Position numbers and translations under genes: made by a program. A stretch of DNA of 11,826 bases, from contig CALIRN010000083.1 of assembly GCA_938042265.1 (NCBI GenBank), positions 1 through 11,826 of the forward strand. The letters are read 5' to 3'. Under the pieces are notes generated by a model, which did not search any database, had not been told where the DNA came from, and saw only the letters and a program-made list of their open reading frames with translations. The stretch comes from an uncultured Eubacteriaceae bacterium (GTDB lineage: Bacteria; Bacillota; Clostridia; Lachnospirales; CAG-274). Shown here piece after piece: positions 1 to 6,550 of the stretch. Numbering within the stretch: position 1 is the stretch's first letter; each line of letters begins with the position of its first letter.

Positions 1-1165
1 GGCCGCCGAAAGAGGAAACAGGGTGATACTGCTTGAAAAAAAGGACAGAGTAGGCAGAAAGCTGTTTATTACGGGCAAGGGTAGATGCAATGTTACCAAT
101 GATACTGACCCTGAGGGACTTATTGCAAATACTCCAGGAAACCCTTATTTTTTATACAGTGCATATTATGGCTTTACCTCACAGGACACAATGGCTTTTT
201 TTGAAAGGCTTGGTGTTAGGCTTAAGGTGGAAAGAGGCAACAGGGTGTTTCCCGTTTCCGATAAATCGGGCGATATTGTTAAGGCTATGGAACGCTTTGT
301 AAAAAGCAGTGGTGTTGACATCAGGCTTAATACAAAAGCCGATAATATAATTATATCTGATAATAAAGTTACTGGAGTTAAATCGGGCGGTAAGGTAATT
401 AACTGCGAAAGCGCGGTAATTGCCACAGGCGGATTATCCTATTCCGTAACAGGTTCCGACGGTGATGGCTTCCGCTTTGCTAAAAATGCAGGGCATAAGG
501 TGACGAAACTGTATCCATCGCTTGTTCCTCTGAGAACGAAGGAAAAATGGGTGGCGGAGCTGATGGGCTTAAGCCTTAAAAATGTAAGGCTTACAGTGAA
601 AATTGAGGGTAGGGAGGTATACTCCGACTTTGGAGAAATGCTGTTTACACATTACGGTGTTTCAGGTCCGTTGGTGCTGACGGCAAGCCGTTATATTACC
701 GATAAAACCGATAAAAAAATTTATGTATTTATAGATTTAAAGCCCGCATTAAGTGAAAAGGAGCTTGATAACAGGCTTTTAAAGGATTTTGCAAAATATG
801 CAAACAAGGACTTTAAAAATGCCCTTGATGATTTACTGCCCATTAAACTGATACCGATAATTATCGGATTATCGGGAATATCGCCCGAAAAAAAGGTAAA
901 CAGTATTACAAAGAAAGAGAGGCAAAGCCTGCTTAAGCTGCTTAAGGGGCTCAGGCTTACGGTAACAGGTCCCTCCGGCTATAACGAGGCAGTTGTTACC
1001 TGCGGCGGTGTTCAGGTTGATGAAATTGACCCCTCAACCATGGAGTCCAAGCTGATAAAGGGCTTGTTTTTTGCCGGTGAGGTTATAGATGTGGATGCCT
1101 TTACGGGCGGCTTTAATTTACAGATAGCCTTTGCTACGGGAAATTTGGCAGGAATGAATTGTTAA
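1..1165 (+). CDS. NAD(P)/FAD-dependent oxidoreductase, HI0933/BaiN family (5' end outside window)
   Basis: Reading from base 2 the frame is open for 387 codons to TAA at 1163-1165, so the gene begins upstream and lacks only about its first 20 residues, including the N-terminal dinucleotide-binding glycine motif. The GTG at 23 is an internal valine, not the start. Family signatures are clear: GKGRCNVTN near the N-terminus, GGLSYSVTGSDGDG, the LFTHYGVSGP segment, and at the C-terminus CGGV followed by GLFFAGEVIDVDAFTGG, which closes the FAD site. The family is known as cytosolic flavoproteins of largely unproven function; BaiN was linked to bile-acid dehydroxylation, but that cannot be transferred to this protein. 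In many Clostridia a gene of this family sits just before cmk, as here, so this is probably a conserved housekeeping neighbour. No frame damage is visible. Confidence 0.9.
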   Translation, partial: AAERGNRVILLEKKDRVGRKLFITGKGRCNVTNDTDPEGLIANTPGNPYFLYSAYYGFTSQDTMAFFERLGVRLKVERGNRVFPVSDKSGDIVKAMERFVKSSGVDIRLNTKADNIIISDNKVTGVKSGGKVINCESAVIATGGLSYSVTGSDGDGFRFAKNAGHKVTKLYPSLVPLRTKEKWVAELMGLSLKNVRLTVKIEGREVYSDFGEMLFTHYGVSGPLVLTASRYITDKTDKKIYVFIDLKPALSEKELDNRLLKDFAKYANKDFKNALDDLLPIKLIPIIIGLSGISPEKKVNSITKKERQSLLKLLKGLRLTVTGPSGYNEAVVTCGGVQVDEIDPSTMESKLIKGLFFAGEVIDVDAFTGGFNLQIAFATGNLAGMNC

Positions 1166-1168
1166 AAA

Positions 1169-1228
1169 AAATACTGAGTAAGGCAGCCAAAAATAAATTA
1201 ATTTTGGCTTTGAATTAATCAGTATTTA
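1169..1228 (+). terminator. Compound stem-loop between flavoprotein gene and aroH-cmk, possible terminator
   Basis: An outer 9-bp stem pairs AAATACTGA (1169-1177) with TCAGTATTT (1220-1228). Inside it an 8-bp stem pairs AGCCAAAA (1185-1192) with TTTTGGCT (1202-1209) around a 9-nt loop. Only a weak T-rich stretch follows on the + strand, so termination may be partial. Its position 3 nt after the stop codon and just upstream of the next ribosome binding site fits a terminator or an attenuating or processing hairpin. On the - strand the outer stem is followed by a T-run, so it could also end transcription coming from the right. Confidence 0.5.
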
Positions 1229-1243
1229 TATATGGAGGTTAAT

Positions 1244-2284
1244 ATGGCAACACGTTGTATAAGAGGCGCTATTACGGTTAATAATGACACTCGTGAAGAG
1301 GTTTTATCAAAAACGGAGCTTATGTTAAAGGAGATTATTGCACAGAATAATTTAAGGATTGAGGATGTTTCTTCCGTTATATTTACGGCAACAAATGATA
1401 TAAAATCCGTATATCCTGCCGTTGCGGCAAGGGGAATAGGCATTGTGGATGCCTCGCTTATATGTATGCAGGAAATGTATGTGGAGGGCAGCCTGAGAAT
1501 GTGTATCAGGGCTATGGTTTCTGTTGAAAGTGATAAACCGCAGTCTGAAATGAAGCATATTTACCTTGAGGGGGCACAGGTATTGCGCCCTGACATTGTA
1601 AAAAAAAACAATAATGTAGCGGTAGCAATAGACGGTCCTGCAGGCTCCGGAAAAAGCACGGTTGCAAAGCTTCTTGCAAAGGAATACGGTCTTATATATG
1701 TAGATACAGGGGCCATGTACAGAACAGTCGGGCTTTACTGCATTAAAAATGATGTTGATGTTGACAACAGTACTGAGGTTGACGGAATTATCGGCAGAGT
1801 TAATATCGGGCTTGACAACAGCTCGGGTATGCAGAGGATTTTTCTTGACGGCAGGGATGTTACCGATGAAATAAGGACACAGCTTGTTGCGGCTTATGCC
1901 TCAAAGGTTGCCGCAATACCATCGGTGCGGGCTGCCCTTGTAAAGCTGCAAAGACAGATTGCCGAAAAGAACAGCGTGGTGATGGACGGCAGGGATATAG
2001 GCTCAAATGTTTTGCCAAATGCACAGGTTAAGGTATACCTTGATGCGGATGTAAGGGAGCGTGCTGTAAGGCGCTGTCATGAGCTAGAGGAAAAGGGGAT
2101 TTTGGCAGATGTTGACAAAATTTTTGCTGAAATTGAACAAAGGGATAAAAATGATAAAAACAGGGTCTGTAATCCGTTGACAGTTGCTGCCGATGCGGTT
2201 ATAATTGATACTACGGCTATGAGTATTGATCAGGTAAAAGCTGTAATAGGTCAGCTCATAGATAAGGCAGTAAATAACAAATAA
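1244..2284 (+). CDS. aroH-cmk: Fused chorismate mutase (AroH type) - cytidylate kinase
   Basis: Two complete enzymes lie in one frame (346 aa). Residues 1-117 match the AroH class of chorismate mutase (chorismate to prephenate, for Phe/Tyr). Residues corresponding to the Bacillus subtilis active site are present: Arg7, Tyr57 (Phe there), Arg63, Cys74 and Glu77 in CMQEM, Arg89, Tyr107, and the C-terminal VLRPD. Residues 123-346 are a full-length cytidylate kinase (CMP/dCMP to diphosphate): P-loop GPAGSGKST at 131-139, DTGAMYR, DGRDIGSNVLPNA, the arginine-rich lid with RRCHELEEKG, RDKND, and the ending DAVIIDTT. The start is ATG 1244 because GGAGG at 1234-1238 precedes it by 5 nt; ATG 1232 would overlap that site. 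No start codon or ribosome site is visible for the kinase alone at the joint, so it depends on the fusion. It lies 14 nt before the ispH-rpsA start. The assignment of both halves is firm; coupling between the two activities is not implied. Confidence 0.93.
   Translation: MATRCIRGAITVNNDTREEVLSKTELMLKEIIAQNNLRIEDVSSVIFTATNDIKSVYPAVAARGIGIVDASLICMQEMYVEGSLRMCIRAMVSVESDKPQSEMKHIYLEGAQVLRPDIVKKNNNVAVAIDGPAGSGKSTVAKLLAKEYGLIYVDTGAMYRTVGLYCIKNDVDVDNSTEVDGIIGRVNIGLDNSSGMQRIFLDGRDVTDEIRTQLVAAYASKVAAIPSVRAALVKLQRQIAEKNSVVMDGRDIGSNVLPNAQVKVYLDADVRERAVRRCHELEEKGILADVDKIFAEIEQRDKNDKNRVCNPLTVAADAVIIDTTAMSIDQVKAVIGQLIDKAVNNK
1600..1608 (+). repeat. A9 homopolymer at the AroH/Cmk joint
   Basis: Nine consecutive A residues lie between the last AroH motif (VLRPD, residues 113-117) and the kinase domain. 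In the normal frame they encode Lys-Lys and part of Asn. One extra A gives AAA-CAA-TAA, and one fewer gives ACA-ATA-ATG-TAG, so a one-base slip in either direction stops translation at once and leaves an AroH-only product of about 122-124 residues. A role as a programmed slippage site is inference. Confidence 0.9.
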
Positions 2285-2298
2285 GGGATGTGGGTAAG

Positions 2299-4236
2299 GT
2301 GGAGGTAATACTTGCCAAAAGTGCGGGCTTTTGCTTTGGCGTCAAAAGAGCTGTGGACTGTGTATATGAAAAGGTGGATTGCGGTAAAATATATACCTAC
2401 GGACCCATAATTCATAATAAGCAGGTTACGGGAGATTTGGAAAAACATGGGGTCAGGGTGATTGAAAGTCTTGATGAAGCGGACAGCGGTGAGGTTATTA
2501 TCCGTTCCCACGGTGTGCCACCTCATATTTATGATGAATTGGAGGCAAAGGGACTTAGCTTTACCGATTGTACCTGTCCTTTTGTAAAAAAAATTCATAA
2601 AATTGTAAAAAAAAGCTTTTATGATGAACAAAGAAGTATTATAATAGTAGGTAATGGTGCTCATCCTGAGGTTATCGGTATAAACGGCTGGTGTAAAAAT
2701 ACCGCTGCTATTATAAACTCGGTTGAAGAGGCTGAAAAGTTAAAACCGGACAAGTCAAAAAAATGGGCTTTGGTTGTGCAGACTACCTTTCAGACTGATG
2801 TATTTAATGAAATACTTTCCGTTCTGGGAGATGATTTTGATGATCTTAAGCTTTACAATACAATATGCAATGCTACTGCCGAAAGACAAAAAGAGGCCGT
2901 TGATATTGCAAAAGTTGTTGATTATATGATAATTTTGGGTGATAATAAAAGCTCAAATACGCGAAAATTATTTGAAATCAGCAAAAAATATTGCAAAAAC
3001 ACATATTTATGTGAAACAATTAAAGATTTACAGTTGAATATTTCTGTAAATAATGTTAAAATTGGTATAACTGCCGGTGCGTCTACACCACCGGTGATAA
3101 TAAAGGAGGCTGTTAATGCTATGAGTGAAACAAACAAAGATTTTATGGAGATGGTTGACGCAACCCTTGTGTCCTTACATACCGGTCAGGTCGTTAAGGG
3201 TAGAGTCATCAATGTCAGTGATACAGGAGTGGTAAATGTAGACCTTGGTTACAAGTCAGACGGTACTATTGCCAGAACTGAGTTTTCTGACGATCCTAAC
3301 GTTGAGCCTGCTGAGGTTGTTAAACCCGGTGATGAAATCAGCGTATTTGTAATAAGAGTAAACGACGGTGAGGGTAATGTTCAGCTCTCAAAGAAGAAGG
3401 TTGACGCAGTTAAGGGCTATGATGAAATTGAGGCTGCTTATAACGAAAAGAAGACTGTAACAGGTAAGGTTATTGAAACAGTTAAGGGCGGTCTTATGGC
3501 TCTTGTAAACGGTATCAAGGTGTTTGTACCATCTTCACAGATTTCTAACCGCTACGTTGAGGATCTTTCAAGCTTTGTAGGCAATGAGTACGAGTTTGAA
3601 ATCCTTGAGTACAGCACGGAAAAGGCAAGACCACGTATTGTTGCAGGCCGTAAGGCACTTGCGCAGAAGGAAATTGACGAGAAGAAGAAAAAGGTATTTG
3701 AGTCGATTAATGAGGGTGACAAGATTAACGGTACAGTAAGCCGTATTGTTGACTTTGGTGCTTTTGTGGATCTTGGCGGTGTTGATGGTCTTATCCATAT
3801 TTCGGAAATGAGCTGGGGCAGAGTAAGAAAGGTAACCGATGTTCTTAAGGAGGGTCAGGCTGTAACAGTTACCGTCCTTGGTGTTGACCCTGAAAAGGGC
3901 AAGATTTCTCTTTCCCTTAAGGATGCTGATGCTGATCCTTGGAAGGATGCTGAAACAAAGTATGCTGTCGGCAATATCGTAACAGGCAAGGTTGTCAGAA
4001 TGACTACCTTTGGTGCGTTTGTTGAGCTTGAGGACGGTGTAGACGGTCTCGTTCACATCTCTCAGATTGCCCACAAGCACGTTGAAAAGCCTGAGGATGA
4101 GCTTACAATCGGTCAGGAAATCAATGCAAAGGTTACTGAGCTTGACTTAACTAATAAAAAAATCAGTCTAAGCATTAAGGAAACCTTACCAAAGCCTGAG
4201 GCAGCTCCAAAGGCAGAGGAAGTTGCAGAGGAGTAA
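2299..4236 (+). CDS. ispH-rpsA: Fused IspH (HMBPP reductase) - ribosomal protein S1
   Basis: The N-terminal half (residues 1-274) is 4-hydroxy-3-methylbut-2-enyl diphosphate reductase, the last MEP-pathway step giving IPP and DMAPP. The three Fe-S cysteines are present: Cys12 in AGFCFGV, Cys93 in CTCPF, Cys190 in CNAT. Substrate-site His39, His71 (RSHG), His122 and Glu124 (HPE) are also intact. The C-terminal half has four S1 RNA-binding domains at about 289-367, 382-452, 472-543 and 557-629, then an Ala/Glu/Pro-rich tail; domains 3 and 4 carry the classic FGAFV...DGLIHIS/DGLVHIS core. This fusion is well known in Clostridia. GTG 2299 is chosen because AAGGGA at 2283-2288, overlapping the previous stop, lies 10 nt upstream and it places the first cysteine at the usual residue 12; GTG 2290 also opens the frame but is only 2 nt from that site. 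Lysine codons switch from mostly AAA to mostly AAG at the joint, and an internal start signal lies there. Confidence 0.95.
   Translation: MEVILAKSAGFCFGVKRAVDCVYEKVDCGKIYTYGPIIHNKQVTGDLEKHGVRVIESLDEADSGEVIIRSHGVPPHIYDELEAKGLSFTDCTCPFVKKIHKIVKKSFYDEQRSIIIVGNGAHPEVIGINGWCKNTAAIINSVEEAEKLKPDKSKKWALVVQTTFQTDVFNEILSVLGDDFDDLKLYNTICNATAERQKEAVDIAKVVDYMIILGDNKSSNTRKLFEISKKYCKNTYLCETIKDLQLNISVNNVKIGITAGASTPPVIIKEAVNAMSETNKDFMEMVDATLVSLHTGQVVKGRVINVSDTGVVNVDLGYKSDGTIARTEFSDDPNVEPAEVVKPGDEISVFVIRVNDGEGNVQLSKKKVDAVKGYDEIEAAYNEKKTVTGKVIETVKGGLMALVNGIKVFVPSSQISNRYVEDLSSFVGNEYEFEILEYSTEKARPRIVAGRKALAQKEIDEKKKKVFESINEGDKINGTVSRIVDFGAFVDLGGVDGLIHISEMSWGRVRKVTDVLKEGQAVTVTVLGVDPEKGKISLSLKDADADPWKDAETKYAVGNIVTGKVVRMTTFGAFVELEDGVDGLVHISQIAHKHVEKPEDELTIGQEINAKVTELDLTNKKISLSIKETLPKPEAAPKAEEVAEE
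3102..3123 (+). promoter_or_regulatory. Internal Shine-Dalgarno and in-frame ATG at the IspH/S1 joint
   Basis: AAAGGAGG (3102-3109) lies 11 nt before ATG 3121-3123, which is in frame and begins the S1 half. Starting there would give a free four-domain S1 of 371 residues. The GGAGG also encodes Lys-Glu-Ala at the end of IspH, so it might be fortuitous. The exact placement at the domain border favours a real second start. Confidence 0.55.
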
Positions 4237-4248
4237 TCGTTACCTGAT

Positions 4249-4282
4249 AACGGACAGGCACACCGTTGTCTGTCCGTTTTAT
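4249..4282 (+). terminator. Rho-independent terminator after ispH-rpsA
   Basis: A perfect 9-bp stem pairs AACGGACAG (4249-4257) with CTGTCCGTT (4270-4278) around a 12-nt loop, followed by TTTTATAATTT. It lies 12 nt after the rpsA stop codon and separates the housekeeping block from the transporter genes. Confidence 0.9.
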
Positions 4283-4293
4283 AATTTATAAAA
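4277..4293 (+). promoter_or_regulatory. AT-rich palindrome containing TATAAT upstream of livJ
   Basis: TTTTATAA (4277-4284), T (4285), TTATAAAA (4286-4293) is a perfect 8-1-8 palindrome. It includes a consensus -10 hexamer TATAAT at 4280-4285, 25 nt before the livJ start. I see no good -35 at 15-18 bp spacing, because that position lies in the terminator loop. It could be an operator or an activator-dependent promoter, or simply the AT-rich tail of the terminator. Confidence 0.3.
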
Positions 4294-4309
4294 AACGGAG
4301 GGAATTTTT

Positions 4310-5470
4310 ATGAAATTAAACAGAATATTTGCATCTGCTCTTGCTGGTGTTATGATGCTTTCTGCTGTGGGCTGTGCATCAAACGGTGCAGGTCAGTCTG
4401 AGGGAGGCAGCGCAGCGGATGCAGGTGATGCTGACAAAACTTTTGTTATCGGCGGTATCGGACCTGTTACAGGTGATGCCTCAAGCTATGGTATTTCCGT
4501 AAAGAACGGAGCTCAGATTGCTATTGATGAAATAAATGAGGCAGGCGGTGCTGTGGGCTACAAGTTTAAGCTTGTTTTTGAGGATGACGAGTGTGATGAG
4601 GAAAAGGCTGTCAATGCCTATAACAAGGTTATGGATCAAAATGCAAACGCTATTCTCGGTGCTGTTACAAGCGGTTGCTGTATAGCAGTTGTTGAGGAGG
4701 CACAGGCTGACGGCATTCTTCAGATTACTCCAAGCGGCTCTGCACAGGATTGTACCAAATATGCAAATAACTTCAGAATTTGCTTTACTGACCCACTTCA
4801 GGGCGAGGTAATGGCTCAGTATATTCAGGAGCAGGGATATTCAAAGCCTGCTGTTATCTATAATGTTGGTGACGAGTACAGCAAGGGTATCCACGACTCT
4901 TTTGTTGCCAAGGCTCAGGAGCTTGGTATGACAATCAGTGTTGACGAGTCCTTTAACACAGGTGATGTAGACTTTAAGGCACAGCTTACAAAGATTAAGT
5001 CCTCCGATGCTGATTGTCTTTTCTTACCTTTCTATTATACAGAGGTTGGTTATGTTGCAGAGCAGGCTCCTACAGTCGGCGTAAGCCTTCCATATTTCGG
5101 TTGTGACGGTTGGGATGGTGTAATTGACCAGCTTAACGGTGATACCACAAATATAAATGGTGCTACATTCCTTACACCTTTTGTTGCTACATCAGAGGCT
5201 GAAAACGTTAAGTCCTTTGTTGAAAAGTATCAGGCACAGTTCAACGCTATCCCTGACCAGTTTGCGGCAGATGGTTATGATGCTGTTTACGCTATGAAGG
5301 CGGCGGTTGAAAAAACTAACGGCGATGTATCAAACGAGGCTCTTGTAGCAGCTATGACAGAGATTGAGGTTGACGGACTTACAGGTCATATGACCTTTGA
5401 TGAAAACGGTGAGCCTCAGAAGGAAGCTCTGGTTGCTACTATCGAAGACGGTCAGTATGTTGCTAAGTAA
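4310..5470 (+). CDS. livJ: Branched-chain amino acid ABC transporter, substrate-binding lipoprotein
   Basis: This is a 386-residue LivJ/LivK-type periplasmic-binding-protein-fold receptor, anchored outside the membrane in a Gram-positive cell. The N-terminus has a lipoprotein signal: MKLNR, a hydrophobic stretch, then SAVGC with the lipid-modified Cys at residue 22, followed by a Gly/Ser/Ala/Asp-rich linker. Family landmarks follow: IGPVTGDASSYG, NGAQIAIDEINEAGG, the D-rich segment EDDECDEEKA, and LPFYYTEVGYVAEQA in the second lobe. The start is supported by GGAGGG at 4297-4302, 7 nt upstream. It is first in the livJ-H-M-G-F cluster, and its AAG-rich codon use resembles that of rpsA, which suggests high expression. 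The true ligand (Leu/Ile/Val, another amino acid or a different small molecule) cannot be read from sequence. Symbol given by family; livK would be equally valid. Confidence 0.9.
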   Translation: MKLNRIFASALAGVMMLSAVGCASNGAGQSEGGSAADAGDADKTFVIGGIGPVTGDASSYGISVKNGAQIAIDEINEAGGAVGYKFKLVFEDDECDEEKAVNAYNKVMDQNANAILGAVTSGCCIAVVEEAQADGILQITPSGSAQDCTKYANNFRICFTDPLQGEVMAQYIQEQGYSKPAVIYNVGDEYSKGIHDSFVAKAQELGMTISVDESFNTGDVDFKAQLTKIKSSDADCLFLPFYYTEVGYVAEQAPTVGVSLPYFGCDGWDGVIDQLNGDTTNINGATFLTPFVATSEAENVKSFVEKYQAQFNAIPDQFAADGYDAVYAMKAAVEKTNGDVSNEALVAAMTEIEVDGLTGHMTFDENGEPQKEALVATIEDGQYVAK

Positions 5471-5484
5471 TTTTACTTAATTTT

Positions 5485-5520
5485 ACTAAAGCATTGGGGA
5501 ATAATCCTCAATGCTTTAGT
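5485..5520 (+). promoter_or_regulatory. 16-bp stem-loop without T-tract between livJ and livH
   Basis: The left arm (5485-5500, ACTAAAGCATTGGGGA) pairs with the right arm (5505-5520, TCCTCAATGCTTTAGT) over all 16 positions, with one G-U pair and a 4-nt loop ATAA. The following sequence TGCTTAATAC has no T-run, so efficient termination is unlikely. It begins 14 nt after the livJ stop. Such hairpins commonly protect the 3' end of the upstream mRNA or cause partial termination. Confidence 0.7.
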
Positions 5521-5528
5521 TGCTTAAT

Positions 5529-5551
5529 ACACAGGGAAGCTTTGCCTGTGT
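5529..5551 (+). promoter_or_regulatory. Second short stem-loop in the livJ-livH spacer
   Basis: ACACAGG (5529-5535) pairs with CCTGTGT (5545-5551) around a 9-nt loop. It begins 8 nt after the 16-bp hairpin and has no following T-run. The rest of the 191-nt spacer (5552-5661) shows no gene and no convincing promoter. Confidence 0.4.
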
Positions 5552-5661
5552 TAACAATAAAAATTTCGGGACATAAGATACATATAAACCATTACGATTG
5601 GTGGTTGTTACATAACGGCATTTTCTCATCTTTTGACCTGACTAAATATGGAGTTGAAATT

Positions 5662-6537
5662 ATGGTATTAATTGAACAGTTTATTAACGGTCTTAACCTG
5701 GGTAGTATATATGCACTTATGGCACTTGGCTACACTATGGTTTACGGTATCGCTAAAATGCTTAATTTTGCTCATGGCGATATTATTATGGTTGGTGCTT
5801 ATTCCATTTCCGTTGCGGCAACAAACTTAGGTCTTTCACCTATGATGTCCGTGCTGCTTAGTATGATTGTTTGTACGGTTTTGGGTGTTACTATTGAAAA
5901 AATAGCTTACAGGCCTCTGCGCAGCGCATCTCCTCTTACGGTACTTATTACCGCAATTGGCGTCAGCTATCTTTTGCAAAGCGTGGCGCTGCTTATTTTC
6001 GGCTCAAAATCGCAGAAGGTGGCTTCAGTAATTAATATGGAGGCTGTTAAAATAGGCGGTATTGTTCTTACGGGCGAGTCCTTAATTACACTTACCGTTA
6101 CAATTATTATTATGGCCTGCCTTGTACTGTTTATTAACCGTACAAAAATGGGTAAGGCTATGCTTGCCGTATCCGAGGACAGAGGTGCGGCAGAGCTTAT
6201 GGGTATTAATGTAAATAATACAATTTCCATTACCTTTGCAATAGGCTCTTTCCTTGCTGCTGTTGCGGGTGCTCTTTTTGTAAGCTCCTACGGCTTTGTT
6301 GATCCTTATACAGGTGCACTTCCCGGTATTAAGGCATTTGTTGCGGCGGTTCTGGGAGGAATAGGCAGTATACCTGGTGCAATGCTTGGCGGTATTCTCC
6401 TTGGTATAATTGAGAGTATGTCAAAGGCTTACATATCAACTCAGCTTTCCGATGCTATTGTTTTTGGCGTGCTTATTTTGGTACTGTTGGTTAAGCCTAC
6501 GGGTTTGTTGGGCAAGCAGAAAATAACAAAGGTATAA
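5662..6537 (+). CDS. livH: Branched-chain amino acid ABC transporter permease LivH
   Basis: This integral membrane subunit of 291 residues forms the translocation pore with LivM. It opens with MVLIEQFINGLNLGSIYALM, the usual LivH beginning, then ALGYTMVYGIAKMLNFAHGD, a family hallmark. About eight hydrophobic membrane segments follow, and the cytoplasmic EAA-like loop that contacts the ATPases is visible as VSEDRGAAELMGIN. The C-terminal half has AVLGGIGSIPGAMLGG. The frame is open from TTG 5494, but those 56 extra codons run through two hairpins and look unlike a permease N-terminus. ATG 5662 has GGAG at 5650-5653, 8 nt upstream, and gives the normal family length. livM follows after 13 nt. 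Confidence 0.93.
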   Translation: MVLIEQFINGLNLGSIYALMALGYTMVYGIAKMLNFAHGDIIMVGAYSISVAATNLGLSPMMSVLLSMIVCTVLGVTIEKIAYRPLRSASPLTVLITAIGVSYLLQSVALLIFGSKSQKVASVINMEAVKIGGIVLTGESLITLTVTIIIMACLVLFINRTKMGKAMLAVSEDRGAAELMGINVNNTISITFAIGSFLAAVAGALFVSSYGFVDPYTGALPGIKAFVAAVLGGIGSIPGAMLGGILLGIIESMSKAYISTQLSDAIVFGVLILVLLVKPTGLLGKQKITKV

Positions 6538-6550
6538 TGGGGTGGCTGAT

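Noticed and set aside
23..25. GTG at 23 as the start of the flavoprotein
   Set aside because: The frame is open to the window edge and the essential N-terminal dinucleotide-binding motif must lie upstream.
2586..2614. Two A8 runs inside ispH as possible frameshift sites
   Set aside because: They encode conserved Lys-Lys positions in a lysine-rich stretch that prefers AAA, and lie inside a domain, where slippage would only make broken protein.
2251..2664. 137-codon open frame on the - strand, and similar frames at 3568-4080 and 9339-9746
   Set aside because: They lie opposite strongly conserved or codon-biased + strand genes, lack ribosome sites and show no known family features.
5494..5661. 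Possible 56-codon N-terminal extension of LivH from TTG 5494
   Set aside because: It runs through two hairpins, does not resemble a permease N-terminus, and ATG 5662 has a well-spaced ribosome binding site and gives the normal family length.
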